DNA of 64,000 bases, from assembly GCF_019645875.1 (NCBI RefSeq), contig NZ_CP081000.1, positions 4,746,417-4,810,416 of the forward strand, read 5' to 3'. The notes under the pieces were generated by a model, which saw only the letters and a list, made by a program, of their open reading frames with translations, ran no database searches and had not been told where the DNA came from. A program made the position numbers and the translations under genes. The DNA comes from Mycolicibacterium senegalense. Its GTDB lineage: Bacteria; Actinomycetota; Actinomycetes; Mycobacteriales; Mycobacteriaceae. Numbering within the stretch: the stretch's first letter is position 1; every line of letters begins with the position of its first letter. Below are positions 9,901 through 18,008 of this stretch, piece by piece.

Positions 9901-10540
9901 CGTCACCCCAGAACTCGACGCGCACCGGGTGCTCGGCGGTGGGCGGGAACACGTCGAGTATGCCGCCGCGCACAGCGAACTCGCCGCGTTTGCCCACCAT
10001 GTCGACGCGGGTGTAGGCCAGGTCGACCAACCGGGCGATGACCGCTTCGAACTCGGCCTCGTCGCCGACCGTCAGGGCGACCGGCTCCGTGCTCACGACG
10101 TCGGGCGCCATCGGTTGCAGCAGCGAACGCGTGGTGGTCACCACCACGCGCAGCGGCGGGCCCAGCGTCTCGTCCTCGGGGTGGGCCAGCCGGCGCAGCA
10201 GCAACAACCGGGCCGCGACCGTCTCCACGCCTGGGGACAACCGCTCGTGCGGCAACGTCTCCCAGGACGGGAACAGCGCGACCGCGTCGCCGATCACGCC
10301 GCGCAGCTCAGCGGTCAGATCGTCGGCCTCGCGACCGGTGGCGGCGACCACCAGCAGCGGGCCTTGCTGGGCCAGCCCGGCAGCGACGAGGACGCGCGCG
10401 CTGGCCGGCCCCACGAGTGCCAGATCGGCGGGCCGGTCGGCGGCACGGCGAAGGACGTCCTGCAAGGACGGATCGGTCAATGCCAGCTCGACGAGACCCG
10501 CAATCGGGGTCTGGACATGGTTGTGCCCCGGTGCGGTCAT
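6920..10540 (-). CDS. mfd: Transcription-repair coupling factor Mfd
   Basis: Superfamily 2 translocase of 1,206 residues that displaces RNA polymerase stalled at DNA damage and recruits UvrA. Visible features in order: the UvrB-like N-terminal module (LFPSWETLPHERLSP), the RNAP-interacting domain with KFVEM and the YASSKRGGGSDRLYVP stretch, Walker A GDVGYGKTEIA, the DEEQ box in IIVDEEQRFG, SATPIPRTLEM (motif III), and the C-terminal helicase motif QLRGRVGRSRERGYAY. I chose the ATG at 10540 (MTAPGHNH), which fits the known mycobacterial N-terminus; an upstream in-frame start would add four residues. About 250 bp without a gene separate its stop from the repeat-protein gene; I see nothing in them. 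Confidence 0.97.
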   Translation of the reverse strand: MTAPGHNHVQTPIAGLVELALTDPSLQDVLRRAADRPADLALVGPASARVLVAAGLAQQGPLLVVAATGREADDLTAELRGVIGDAVALFPSWETLPHERLSPGVETVAARLLLLRRLAHPEDETLGPPLRVVVTTTRSLLQPMAPDVVSTEPVALTVGDEAEFEAVIARLVDLAYTRVDMVGKRGEFAVRGGILDVFPPTAEHPVRVEFWGDEISEMRMFSIADQRSIPEIPVQNVVAMPCRELLMTAEVRERAAALAADHPTHENSVPGSVPDMLAKLAEGIPVDGMEALLPLLHPVQPTTLTHHLPEGAPVLLCDPEKVRTRAADLIKTGQEFLEASWSTAAVGGDAPIDIEALGASGFVPFEQAREDAVAGGHPWWTLSQLPDGKATELDLRPSPSARSQQSLEEIFAMLRAHVATGGYAAVVTPGTGTAHRVVEQLGDSDTPAAMLEPGATPKAGVVGVLKGPLHDGLILPGANLVIITETDLTGNRVTASEGKKLAAKRRNVVDPLALTAGDLVVHDQHGIGKFVEMTERVVGGARREYLVLEYASSKRGGGSDRLYVPMDSLDQLSRYVGGEAPSLSKLGGSDWANTKTKARKAVREIASELVALYAKRQSAPGHAFGPDTPWQNEMEDAFGFTETMDQLTAITEVKSDMEKPVPMDRVICGDVGYGKTEIAVRAAFKAVQDGKQVAVLVPTTLLADQHLQTFTNRMAGFPVTVKGLSRFTDPAESRATMEGMADGSVDVVIGTHRLLQTGVTWKDLGLIIVDEEQRFGVEHKEHIKSMRTHVDVLTMSATPIPRTLEMSLAGIREMSTILTPPEERYPVLTYVGPHDDKQVAAALRRELLRDGQAFYIHNRVRTIDQAAARIRQLVPEARVVVAHGQMNEETLEKTVEGFWNREYDILVCTTIVETGLDISNANTLIVERADTFGLSQLHQLRGRVGRSRERGYAYFLYPPNSPLTETAYDRLATIAQNNELGAGMAVAMKDLEIRGAGNVLGVEQSGHVAGVGFDLYVRLVGEAVEAYRAAADGKTVATAEEPKEVRVDLPVDAHLPPEYIGSDRLRLEGYRRLAAAADEDAVRAVVDELVDRYGPLPVEAQRLVAVARLRLLCRKYGITEIGAVSASTIKLSPVVLPDSAQLRLKRMYPGAHYRATTSVVQVPIPRETDGIGSPRIRDLDIVRMVAGLILVLNGQTESSLDITAGL

Positions 10541-10607
10541 GATGACCACCATCCTACGGGGCGAGGATTTGCCTCCGCTGTGATCCTTGCGGGGCGATCA
10601 TGGAGCG

Positions 10608-11177
10608 ATGAAGCGATGGGCGGCAGCGCTCGTTGTGGTGCTGACGGTGGCACTGGCCATCATCTGGCTGACCAACCGGAAGGCTGAGCAGCCCGTACCC
10701 GAATCGGTACCGACGCACCTCGGACCGGACGGGGTCCCCGATTTCGCCGCCTACCCCGCGGTGGACCCGGCGCAGTACACCCTGCGCGAGGGCGAAGGGT
10801 TTCCGGTGCAGGGCTTTCGCACCCCCGACGGCTTCGTCTGCATGACCACCCAGCACCGGGCGATGTACGCACTGGACTGCCGTGGGCCGTTCGTCGGCGC
10901 CCCCGACGATGCCAACCTGGCGCACCTGTTCAGCTATGGCACCACCAACGGTGCGATACCGATGACTTTCTCGCGGACCGAAGAGCCGCTGAGCCCCGTC
11001 GACGGTCTCACCGAGGACGAGGCGCCGACGTTGCCCGCCGGCCGGCGCTTCGAGGCGGGCAACGCCACCTGCGTGCACACCGACGACATCCTGCTCGCTT
11101 GCCGCATGGCCGATCCGCGGAGAGGTAACGGATTCGTCGCCACCAGCACGAAGACGACCTCCTTCGGGCGGACCTGA
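10608..11177 (+). CDS. Membrane-anchored or secreted conserved protein, function unknown
   Basis: A single N-terminal hydrophobic segment (residues 4-21, after MKRW) is followed by an extracytoplasmic domain of about 165 residues with four cysteines (FVCM, LDCRG, NATCV, LACRM), probably two disulfides. It resembles small secreted mycobacterial proteins that often sit near mfd; no enzyme motif is visible. I chose the ATG at 10608 over an in-frame one at 10587 because it places the signal-anchor at the N-terminus and has a purine-rich stretch upstream. Divergent from mfd, with 67 bp between the starts. Confidence 0.65.
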   Translation: MKRWAAALVVVLTVALAIIWLTNRKAEQPVPESVPTHLGPDGVPDFAAYPAVDPAQYTLREGEGFPVQGFRTPDGFVCMTTQHRAMYALDCRGPFVGAPDDANLAHLFSYGTTNGAIPMTFSRTEEPLSPVDGLTEDEAPTLPAGRRFEAGNATCVHTDDILLACRMADPRRGNGFVATSTKTTSFGRT

Positions 11178-11258
11178 TCCCGTCAGGATCCCGCCCGGCA
11201 GCGTCAAGGAACCGTCAAGGCCGATGACGCAGGCACCAGGGAGCGCGACGGTGAAGAA

Positions 11259-12599
11259 ATGACCCTGCTGGACATCCTGCCCTCTCTGCGCAACACCACC
11301 CGGCCACGGCTCGACCCGAACATCTGGCCACTCACCACGGGCGTCGACGGGCAGGGCCGCATCACCGTCGGCCGAGTGCCGCTCACCGACATCGCCGACG
11401 AGTACCGCACTCCCGCCTATGTGCTGGACGAGACCGATTTCCGGACCCGCGCCCAGCGCTACCGGGCTGCCCTCGGCCGGACCGAAGTGGTCTACGCGGG
11501 CAAATCGCTGTTGACCACCGCCGTCGCCCGCTGGACTGCCGAAGAAGGGCTCGGCCTGGACGTCTGCTCAGCGGCCGAGTTGGCGACCGCGTTGGCCGGC
11601 GGGGTCGACCCAGCGCGCATCGTGATGCACGGCAACGCCAAATCGTGCGACGAGTTACGCGACGCGATCGACGTCGGGGTGGGCCGCATAGTGATCGACT
11701 CCCCGATGGAGATCACCTACCTGGCCGGGCTGGCGCGCCGGCCCCAGCCGGTGCTGATCCGGGTCACCCCCGACATCGACATCCACGGTCACCGTGCGGT
11801 CACCACGGGGGTGACGGACCAGAAGTTCGGTTTCGCGCTGGCCGATCACCGGGCTGCGCGGGCCGCGGCCCGCATTCTGGCCACCCCGAACCTCGACCTG
11901 GTCGGGCTGCACTGCCACCTCGGCTCCCAGATCACCGATCCCGCGCCGTACGGAGTGGCCGTGCGGCGGTTGATCGGCGCGATGGCCGACATCCGCGCCG
12001 AACACGGCCTGGTGCTGACCGAGCTCAATATCGGTGGCGGACACGGCGTTCCGTACGTCCGCGGAGACGCCGCCCTGGACATCGGTGCGCTCGCCGCCGT
12101 CATCGACGACGAGCTGACCGCCGCGTGCGCCGCCGAACGGTTCCCGCGGCCGCGCCTGGTCGTCGAACCCGGCCGCGCCATCAGCGCGCGAGCCGGGGTG
12201 ACGCTGTACCGGGTGTGCGGGGTGAAGTCCCAGCCCGGCGGGCGCACCTTCGTCGCCGTCGACGGCGGCATGAGCGACAACCCGCGGGTAGCTCTGTACG
12301 GCGCGAAATACACGGTGGCACTGGCGAATCGACACCCGTTGGGGCCGACCATGGTGGCCACCGTGGTGGGACGACACTGCGAGGCCGGAGACGAGATCGT
12401 GCACGACGTCGAACTGCCCGCCGATGTGCATGCCGGTGATCTGCTGGCTGTGGCCTGCACCGGGGCCTACCAGCACAGCATGGCCTCGACCTACAACATG
12501 GTGGGCCGGCCGCCGGTGGTGTCGGTGCGTGACGGTGCGACGCGAGTGCTGGTGCGTCGGGAGACGACAACGGACCTGCTGTCGCGGGATCTGGGTTGA
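11259..12599 (+). CDS. lysA: Diaminopimelate decarboxylase-like PLP enzyme (probable second LysA-type)
   Basis: Alanine-racemase-fold PLP decarboxylase of 446 residues. Visible motifs: YAGKSLLTTAV with the PLP lysine (about residue 82), LHGN-type MHGNAK, HCHLGSQI, the GGGHGVPY phosphate-binding glycines, EPGRAI, VDGGMSDN, CEAGD with the active-site cysteine, and GAYQHSMASTYN. These fit meso-DAP decarboxylase, the last step of lysine synthesis. However, this position next to mfd is not the usual lysA locus (mycobacterial lysA lies by argS, thrA and thrB), and the sequence differs clearly from what I remember of LysA. A paralogue acting on DAP or another D-/meso-amino acid is therefore likely. 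Weak ribosome binding site at the ATG. Confidence 0.75.
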   Translation: MTLLDILPSLRNTTRPRLDPNIWPLTTGVDGQGRITVGRVPLTDIADEYRTPAYVLDETDFRTRAQRYRAALGRTEVVYAGKSLLTTAVARWTAEEGLGLDVCSAAELATALAGGVDPARIVMHGNAKSCDELRDAIDVGVGRIVIDSPMEITYLAGLARRPQPVLIRVTPDIDIHGHRAVTTGVTDQKFGFALADHRAARAAARILATPNLDLVGLHCHLGSQITDPAPYGVAVRRLIGAMADIRAEHGLVLTELNIGGGHGVPYVRGDAALDIGALAAVIDDELTAACAAERFPRPRLVVEPGRAISARAGVTLYRVCGVKSQPGGRTFVAVDGGMSDNPRVALYGAKYTVALANRHPLGPTMVATVVGRHCEAGDEIVHDVELPADVHAGDLLAVACTGAYQHSMASTYNMVGRPPVVSVRDGATRVLVRRETTTDLLSRDLG

Positions 12600-12609
12600 G
12601 GACCCGGGC

Positions 12610-13245
12610 CTATTCCTCGTGCAGGATCGGGTCCGACTCCAGGTGGGTCAGCCCGTTCCAGGCCAGGTTGACCACGTGCGCGGCCACCACTTCTTTCTTT
12701 GGCTCACGGACGTCGAGCCACCACTGCGCGGTCATCGACACCGACCCGACCAGCGCCTGGGCGTACAGCGGCGCCAGATCCGGGTCGAGCCCGCGGCGGG
12801 AGAAGTCCCCGGCCAGGATCGAGGACACCTGGTTGACCGCATCGTTGAGCAACGTGGCATAGGTGCCCGAGGTGATCGCCGCCGGCGAGTCCCGGATCAG
12901 GATGCGGAAGCCGTCGGTGTGTTCCTCGACGTAGGTCAGCAGCGCCAGCGCCACCCTCTCGACGCGCACCCGGGACCGGTTGTTGGTCAGCGAGGACGTG
13001 ATCCCATCCAGCAGCGCCGACATCTCCCGGTCGACGACGACGGCGTACAGGCCTTCTTTCCCGCCGAAATGCTCGTAGACCACGGGTTTCGAGACGTTGG
13101 CACGCAGGGCGATCTCCTCGATCGAGGTTCCCTCGTAGCCCCGCTCGGCGAACAGGGACTTGGCGATCTCGATGAGTTGTTGCCGCCGTTCGGTGCCGGT
13201 CATCCGGGCTCGAGGGGCCCGCACTTCCTTCTCGGGTGCTGCCAC
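12610..13245 (-). CDS. TetR-family transcriptional regulator (Rv1019-like)
   Basis: Regulator of 211 residues. The N-terminal helix-turn-helix is clear: a helix in RRQQLIEIAKSLFAERGYEG, then TSIEEIALRANVSKPVVYEHFGGKEGLY, about residues 20-65. The C-terminal ligand-binding domain has no recognisable signature. GTG start at 13245, with an in-frame ATG 14 codons later that still precedes the HTH. By position it is the orthologue of Rv1019 beside mfd and glmU. It converges with the lysA-like gene, with 10 bp between the stops. Confidence 0.85.
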   Translation of the reverse strand: MAAPEKEVRAPRARMTGTERRQQLIEIAKSLFAERGYEGTSIEEIALRANVSKPVVYEHFGGKEGLYAVVVDREMSALLDGITSSLTNNRSRVRVERVALALLTYVEEHTDGFRILIRDSPAAITSGTYATLLNDAVNQVSSILAGDFSRRGLDPDLAPLYAQALVGSVSMTAQWWLDVREPKKEVVAAHVVNLAWNGLTHLESDPILHEE

Positions 13246-13288
13246 GCATCTCAGGCTAGACCGTTCGACTAGAGTCTCTCCCGGACAT

Positions 13289-13360
13289 TCCGTCGTGGTG
13301 TAATCGGCAGCACCTCTGATTTTGGTTCAGATAGTTCAGGTTCGAGTCCTGGCGACGGAG
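13289..13360 (+). tRNA. tRNA-Gln (anticodon TTG)
   Basis: 72-nt cloverleaf. The seven-base acceptor arms TCCGTCG and CGACGGA pair, with discriminator G. The anticodon arm is TCTGA-TTTTGGT-TCAGA with anticodon TTG, and the T-arm contains GGTTCGAGTCC. It lies 47 bp before glmU, the usual mycobacterial position. CCA is not encoded. Confidence 0.95.
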
Positions 13361-13407
13361 CTCAGGCGTGCCATTCGGCCAGGCAGCACGCAGCAGAGAG
13401 GGGAACC

Positions 13408-14880
13408 GTGTCGACCACCGAGGCCGCAGTCGTCGTACTGGCAGCAGGTGCCGGGACCCGAATGCGCTCGGACACCCCAAAGGTGCTGCACACCCTGGCC
13501 GGCCGCAGCATGCTGAGCCACGCGGTGCACACCGTGGCCAACGCGGCGGCCCAGCACCTGGTGGTCGTCCTCGGCCACGACCGGGAGCGCATCGCCCCCG
13601 CCGTCAGCGAGCTCGCCGACAAACTCGGCCGCACCATCGACGTCGCCATCCAAGATCAACAGCTGGGCACCGGCCATGCCGTGGCCTGCGGCCTGAGCGC
13701 CCTGCCCGATGAATTCACCGGCACGGTCGTGGTGACCTCGGGCGACGTGCCGCTGCTCGACGGCGACACCCTGGCCGGCCTGATCCGAACCCACAGCGCT
13801 GCGACGGCCGCGGCCACGATCGTGACCACCACCGTGCCCGACCCCACCGGCTACGGCCGCATCCTGCGCACACAGGACAACGAGGTCATCGGCATCGTCG
13901 AGCAGGCCGACGCCACCGAGTCGCAGCGAGCCATCCGCGAGGTCAACGCGGGCGTCTATGCCTTCGACATCGCCGACCTGCGCTCCGCCCTGAGCCGGTT
14001 GCGCTCCGACAACGCCCAGCAGGAGCTGTACCTCACCGACGTCATCGCGATCGTGCGCCAGGACGGCCGGCCCGTGCAGGCCATGCACGTCGACGACAGC
14101 GCCCTGGTGGCCGGCATCAACGACCGAGTACAGCTCGCCGACCTCGGCGCCGAACTCAACCGCCGCATCGTGGCCCGACACCAACGCGCCGGCGTCACGA
14201 TCATCGACCCGGCCACCACCTGGATCGACGTCGACGTGACCATCGGCCGCGACACCGTCGTCCGCCCCGGCACCCAACTGCTCGGCACGACCGAGATCGG
14301 GGCCGGCTGCGAGATCGGCCCGGATTCCACCCTGACCGATGTCGAGGTCGGTGACGGCGCATCGGTGGTACGCACGCACGGCCAGCTCGCCGTGATCGGC
14401 GCGGGCGCCACCGTCGGCCCGTTCACCTACCTGCGGCCGGGCACGATCCTCGGGGCCGACGCCAAACTCGGTGCGTTCGTCGAGACCAAGAACTCCACGA
14501 TCGGCCAGGGCACCAAGGTGCCGCACCTGACCTACGTCGGCGACGCCGATATCGGCGAGCACAGCAACATCGGGGCGTCCAGCGTCTTCGTCAACTACGA
14601 CGGCGAGAACAAGCACCGGACCACCATCGGTTCCCATGTGCGCACCGGGTCCGACACCATGTTCATCGCCCCGGTCAGCGTCGGAGACGGCGCCTACACC
14701 GGCGCGGGCACCGTGCTGCGTGACGACGTGCCGCCCGGCGCGCTGGCGGTCTCGGACAACGCGCAGCGCACCATCGAAGGCTGGGTGGAGCGCAAGCGTC
14801 CGGGCTCGGCCGCCGCGGAAGCCGCCGCAGCGGCAAATCGGGCCGAAACGGTCGGTGACGCGGCCAACAAGGACGACTGA
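13408..14880 (+). CDS. glmU: Bifunctional GlcN-1-P acetyltransferase / UDP-GlcNAc pyrophosphorylase GlmU
   Basis: Makes UDP-GlcNAc for peptidoglycan and arabinogalactan linker synthesis: acetylation of GlcN-1-P followed by uridylyl transfer. The N-terminal Rossmann domain has LAAGAGTRMRSDTPKVLH and QLGTGHAV. The C-terminal half is a left-handed beta-helix of hexapeptide repeats (about residues 260-460) with the LRPGTILGADAKLGAFVETKN segment carrying catalytic histidine-region residues and HLTYVGDADIG. 490 residues is normal for mycobacteria, including the Ala-rich C-terminal tail. GTG start at 13408 with GAGAGGGGA upstream. Followed by prs. Confidence 0.97.
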   Translation: MSTTEAAVVVLAAGAGTRMRSDTPKVLHTLAGRSMLSHAVHTVANAAAQHLVVVLGHDRERIAPAVSELADKLGRTIDVAIQDQQLGTGHAVACGLSALPDEFTGTVVVTSGDVPLLDGDTLAGLIRTHSAATAAATIVTTTVPDPTGYGRILRTQDNEVIGIVEQADATESQRAIREVNAGVYAFDIADLRSALSRLRSDNAQQELYLTDVIAIVRQDGRPVQAMHVDDSALVAGINDRVQLADLGAELNRRIVARHQRAGVTIIDPATTWIDVDVTIGRDTVVRPGTQLLGTTEIGAGCEIGPDSTLTDVEVGDGASVVRTHGQLAVIGAGATVGPFTYLRPGTILGADAKLGAFVETKNSTIGQGTKVPHLTYVGDADIGEHSNIGASSVFVNYDGENKHRTTIGSHVRTGSDTMFIAPVSVGDGAYTGAGTVLRDDVPPGALAVSDNAQRTIEGWVERKRPGSAAAEAAAAANRAETVGDAANKDD

Positions 14881-14981
14881 TCCGACGTTATGTGTTGGCA
14901 ATCTGGTAACCCGGCTACGAACTACCAGAAACGCTACGTACGATTGCTCCGTATCGATCCCCAACCGCGAAGGCAGCCATA

Positions 14982-15962
14982 GTGGCCACGGACTGGACCG
15001 ACAATCGAAAAAACCTGATGCTGTTCTCCGGGCGTGCGCACCCGGAACTGGCGGAGCAGGTCGCCAAGGAACTCGACATCGAGGTCACGGCGCAGACCGC
15101 CCGCGACTTTGCCAACGGCGAGATCTTCGTCCGGTTCGATGAATCCGTTCGCGGTTGCGATGCGTTCGTACTGCAATCGCACCCGGCTCCGCTCAACCAG
15201 TGGCTGATGGAACAGCTCATCATGATCGACGCGCTCAAGCGGGGTAGCGCCAAGCGGATCACCGCGATCCTGCCGTTCTATCCGTATGCGCGCCAGGACA
15301 AGAAGCACCGTGGCCGCGAGCCCATCTCGGCCCGCCTGGTCGCCGACCTGCTCAAGACCGCGGGCGCCGACCGCATCGTCTCGGTCGACCTGCACACCGA
15401 CCAGATCCAGGGCTTCTTCGACGGCCCGGTGGACCACATGCGCGCGCAGTCCCTGCTGTGCGGCTACATCGCCGAGAAGTACGCCGACACCGACATGGTC
15501 GTCGTCTCCCCCGACTCGGGCCGGGTCCGGGTCGCCGAGAAATGGGCCGACGCCCTGGGCGGCGTGCCGCTGGCCTTCATCCACAAGACTCGCGACCCGC
15601 TGGTGCCCAACCAGGTCAAGGCCAACCGCGTCGTCGGCGACGTCAAGGACAAGACCTGCATCCTGACCGACGACATGATCGACACCGGCGGCACCATCGC
15701 CGGCGCGGTCAAGCTGCTGCGTGAAGACGGCGCCAAAGACGTCATCATCGCCGCCACCCACGGTGTGCTGTCCGATCCCGCCGCCCAGCGCCTGGCCGAG
15801 TGCGGTGCCCGCGAGGTCATCGTCACCAACACGCTGCCGATCACCGACGACAAGAAGTTCCCGCAACTGACCGTGCTGTCCATCGCGCCGCTGCTGGCCA
15901 GCACCATCCGCGCGGTGTTCGAGAACGGCTCGGTGACCGGGCTGTTCGACGGGTCCGCCTGA
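14982..15962 (+). CDS. prs: Ribose-phosphate pyrophosphokinase
   Basis: Makes PRPP from ribose-5-phosphate and ATP for nucleotides, His, Trp and decaprenyl-phosphoryl arabinose precursors. Visible are FANGEIFVRF, RQDKKHRGREPIS (catalytic flexible-loop region), the DLHTDQIQGFF metal site and the PRPP-binding loop DDMIDTGGTIAGA. 326 residues, full length. GTG start at 14982. Its TGA overlaps the ATG of the following arsC-like gene (TGATG), so the two are translationally coupled. Confidence 0.97.
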   Translation: MATDWTDNRKNLMLFSGRAHPELAEQVAKELDIEVTAQTARDFANGEIFVRFDESVRGCDAFVLQSHPAPLNQWLMEQLIMIDALKRGSAKRITAILPFYPYARQDKKHRGREPISARLVADLLKTAGADRIVSVDLHTDQIQGFFDGPVDHMRAQSLLCGYIAEKYADTDMVVVSPDSGRVRVAEKWADALGGVPLAFIHKTRDPLVPNQVKANRVVGDVKDKTCILTDDMIDTGGTIAGAVKLLREDGAKDVIIAATHGVLSDPAAQRLAECGAREVIVTNTLPITDDKKFPQLTVLSIAPLLASTIRAVFENGSVTGLFDGSA

Positions 15963-16300
15963 TGGCGCAGATTTTTCACAATCCGAAATGCTCGACCTCG
16001 CGCAAGACTCTGGACCTCTTGCGCGAGAACGGGATTGAGCCGGAGATCGTGCTCTACCTCAAGACACCGCCGAGCCGCGCGGAGTTGAAGCAGATGATCG
16101 CCGATGCCGGCATCGACGTGCGGACTGCGGTGCGCAAGCGCGAATCCCTTTACACCGAGCTCGGTTTGGCTGACGCATCCGATGACGAACTGCTCGATGC
16201 GATGGCAGAGAATCCGATCCTGATCGAGCGCCCGTTCGTCGTCACCGACAACGGCACCCGGTTGGCCCGCCCGATCGATTCGGTGCGCGAGATTCTGTGA
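15962..16300 (+). CDS. arsC: ArsC/Spx-family glutaredoxin-type arsenate reductase-like protein
   Basis: Thioredoxin-fold protein of 112 residues. The N-terminal NPKCSTSRKTLDLL motif holds the single catalytic cysteine of the glutaredoxin-dependent ArsC class, and RESLYTELGL plus NPILIERPFVV are the conserved later segments. The typical partner arginines are in RK and ERP. It overlaps the prs stop and precedes lpqT with a 4-bp overlap, so it belongs to the glmU-prs run rather than to an ars operon. A general thiol-redox role is as likely as arsenic detoxification. Confidence 0.85.
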   Translation: MAQIFHNPKCSTSRKTLDLLRENGIEPEIVLYLKTPPSRAELKQMIADAGIDVRTAVRKRESLYTELGLADASDDELLDAMAENPILIERPFVVTDNGTRLARPIDSVREIL

Positions 16301-16941
16301 AGCGGCTGCTTGCCATCGCCGCCGCGGCGGGGATCCTGGCCACCGGATGCGGCGCCGAAACGCCTGACTACAAGTCGATCTGGACTACGAGCTCGACGAC
16401 ACCGGCCGCGCCTGCGGACTCGCAACCGGTGCCGCTGTGGCAGTACCTGGAGGACTCCGGCGTCGTCGGCGAACCCGTCGCACCAGAGAAGATCCCGCAC
16501 CTGACGGTGACCATGCCGACCCCGCCGGGGTGGCACCCGTACAACAATCCAAATCTCGCGCCAGGGACCCGGATGATCGCCAAGGGCGACACCTATCCCA
16601 CCGCGATGATGCTCGCCTTCAAGTTGCACGGCGATTTCGACGCGCCCAAGGCCCTCAAAGAGCACGGCTTCGCCGATGCCCAACTGTCGGAGAACTTCAA
16701 GCAGCTCAACGCATCCACCGCAGACTGGAAGGGCTTTCCCTCGGCGATGATCGAGGGCAGCTACGACCTGAACGGCAAGCGCATGCAGAGCTACAACCGC
16801 GTCGTCATCGCCGACGACGGGCTGCAACCGCCGCAGCGATATCTCGTCCAACTGACCGTGACGACCTATGCCGACGAGGCGGCGGCACAGGGCCCCGACA
16901 TCGAGTCGATCATCGCGGGCTTCAACGTCGCGAAGAAGTGA
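16297..16941 (+). CDS. lpqT: Lipoprotein LpqT
   Basis: Envelope lipoprotein of 214 residues. The signal peptide MKRLLAIAAAAGILATGCG ends in a lipobox (LATGC, Cys19). The rest matches the LpqN/LpqT family: a compact alpha/beta domain with no enzyme motif, related to the gene at 43513 in this window. LpqN-type proteins have been reported to interact with mycolate-export or envelope enzymes; a similar role here is inference. GTG start overlaps the stop of the arsC-like gene. Confidence 0.88.
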   Translation: MKRLLAIAAAAGILATGCGAETPDYKSIWTTSSTTPAAPADSQPVPLWQYLEDSGVVGEPVAPEKIPHLTVTMPTPPGWHPYNNPNLAPGTRMIAKGDTYPTAMMLAFKLHGDFDAPKALKEHGFADAQLSENFKQLNASTADWKGFPSAMIEGSYDLNGKRMQSYNRVVIADDGLQPPQRYLVQLTVTTYADEAAAQGPDIESIIAGFNVAKK

Positions 16942-16965
16942 CGCCGCGACCGTAGGGTGGTCAGC

Positions 16966-17838
16966 ATGAGTGGATGGACCAGCGCTGACCTACCTTCGTT
17001 TACCGGCCGCCGGGTGATCGTCACCGGCGCCAACAGTGGACTGGGCCTCGTCACCGCCCGCGAACTCGCCCGCGTGGGCGCCAAAGTCACCGTGGCGGTG
17101 CGCAACCTGGAGAAGGGCACCGCAGCCGCGGAGACGATGACGGGCGGTATCGTCGAGGTCCGCAAACTCGACCTGCAGGACCTCGCCTCGGTGCACGAGT
17201 TCGCCGACACCGTCGAAAGCGTCGACGTGCTGGTCAACAACGCCGGCATCATGGCCGTGCCGCTGAGCCGGACCGTCGACGGCTTCGAGAGCCAGATCGG
17301 CACCAACCACCTCGGTCATTTCGCCCTGACCAATCTGCTGCTGCCCAAGATCGCCGACCGGGTGGTCACGGTGTCGTCGTTGATGCACTGGATCGGCAAG
17401 ATCAGCCTGCGTGACCTCAATTGGAAGTCGCGGCCCTATTCGGCGTGGCTGGCGTACGGGCAGTCCAAGCTGGCCAATCTGATGTTCACCTCCGAGCTGC
17501 AACGACGGCTGACGGCCTCGGGCTCCCATGTGCGCGCGCTGGCCGCCCACCCCGGCTATTCGGCCACCAACCTCCAAGGCCAGACCGGCAACAAGTTCGG
17601 TGAGCGCATGATGGTCGTCGCCAACCGGGCGTTCGCCAGCGACCCGTCGTTCGGCGCCCGCCAGACACTGTTCGCGGTGTCCCAGGACGTCCCCGGCGAC
17701 AGCTTCATCGGCCCGCGCTTCGGCCAGTTCGGCCCCAGCCAGCCGGTCGGGCGCAGCCCGCTGGCCCGGCGGATCGACACCCAGAAGGCGCTCTGGGAGC
17801 TGTCCGAGCAGCTCACCAAGACCACCTATCCGCTCTAG
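16966..17838 (+). CDS. Short-chain dehydrogenase/reductase
   Basis: Rossmann-fold oxidoreductase of 290 residues. Cofactor motif TGANSGLG near residue 17, NNAG near residue 88, and the catalytic YGQSK with the preceding Ser in VSSLMHW. The RN in VAVRNLEKG after beta-2 suggests NADP(H). The sequence type (FTGRR...IGTNHLGHFALTNLLLP) is the retinol-dehydrogenase-like SDR group; the substrate is unknown. I prefer the ATG at 16966 (MSGWTSADL) over a GTG at 16957. Last gene before the rplY leader, co-directional with glmU, prs, arsC and lpqT. Confidence 0.88.
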   Translation: MSGWTSADLPSFTGRRVIVTGANSGLGLVTARELARVGAKVTVAVRNLEKGTAAAETMTGGIVEVRKLDLQDLASVHEFADTVESVDVLVNNAGIMAVPLSRTVDGFESQIGTNHLGHFALTNLLLPKIADRVVTVSSLMHWIGKISLRDLNWKSRPYSAWLAYGQSKLANLMFTSELQRRLTASGSHVRALAAHPGYSATNLQGQTGNKFGERMMVVANRAFASDPSFGARQTLFAVSQDVPGDSFIGPRFGQFGPSQPVGRSPLARRIDTQKALWELSEQLTKTTYPL

Positions 17839-18008
17839 GTCCGAACGCACGATTTTTGGGGACGGCCTGGTCTTTGCTACCCTGACCTGGCGTCACGGCG
17901 AGGGTGGACCCTAGGGGCCACCGTTATCGGCGGGAACTTCTATCAAGTGTTGCGACCCTTGCCGTGCTGACGATCTGACCGCAGTACCGCAATTAGAGGA
18001 GCAACACC

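Noticed and set aside
13336..14964. 542-residue minus-strand frame opposite glmU
   Set aside because: Antisense shadow of glmU that also runs over tRNA-Gln; composition typical of a reverse-frame reading.
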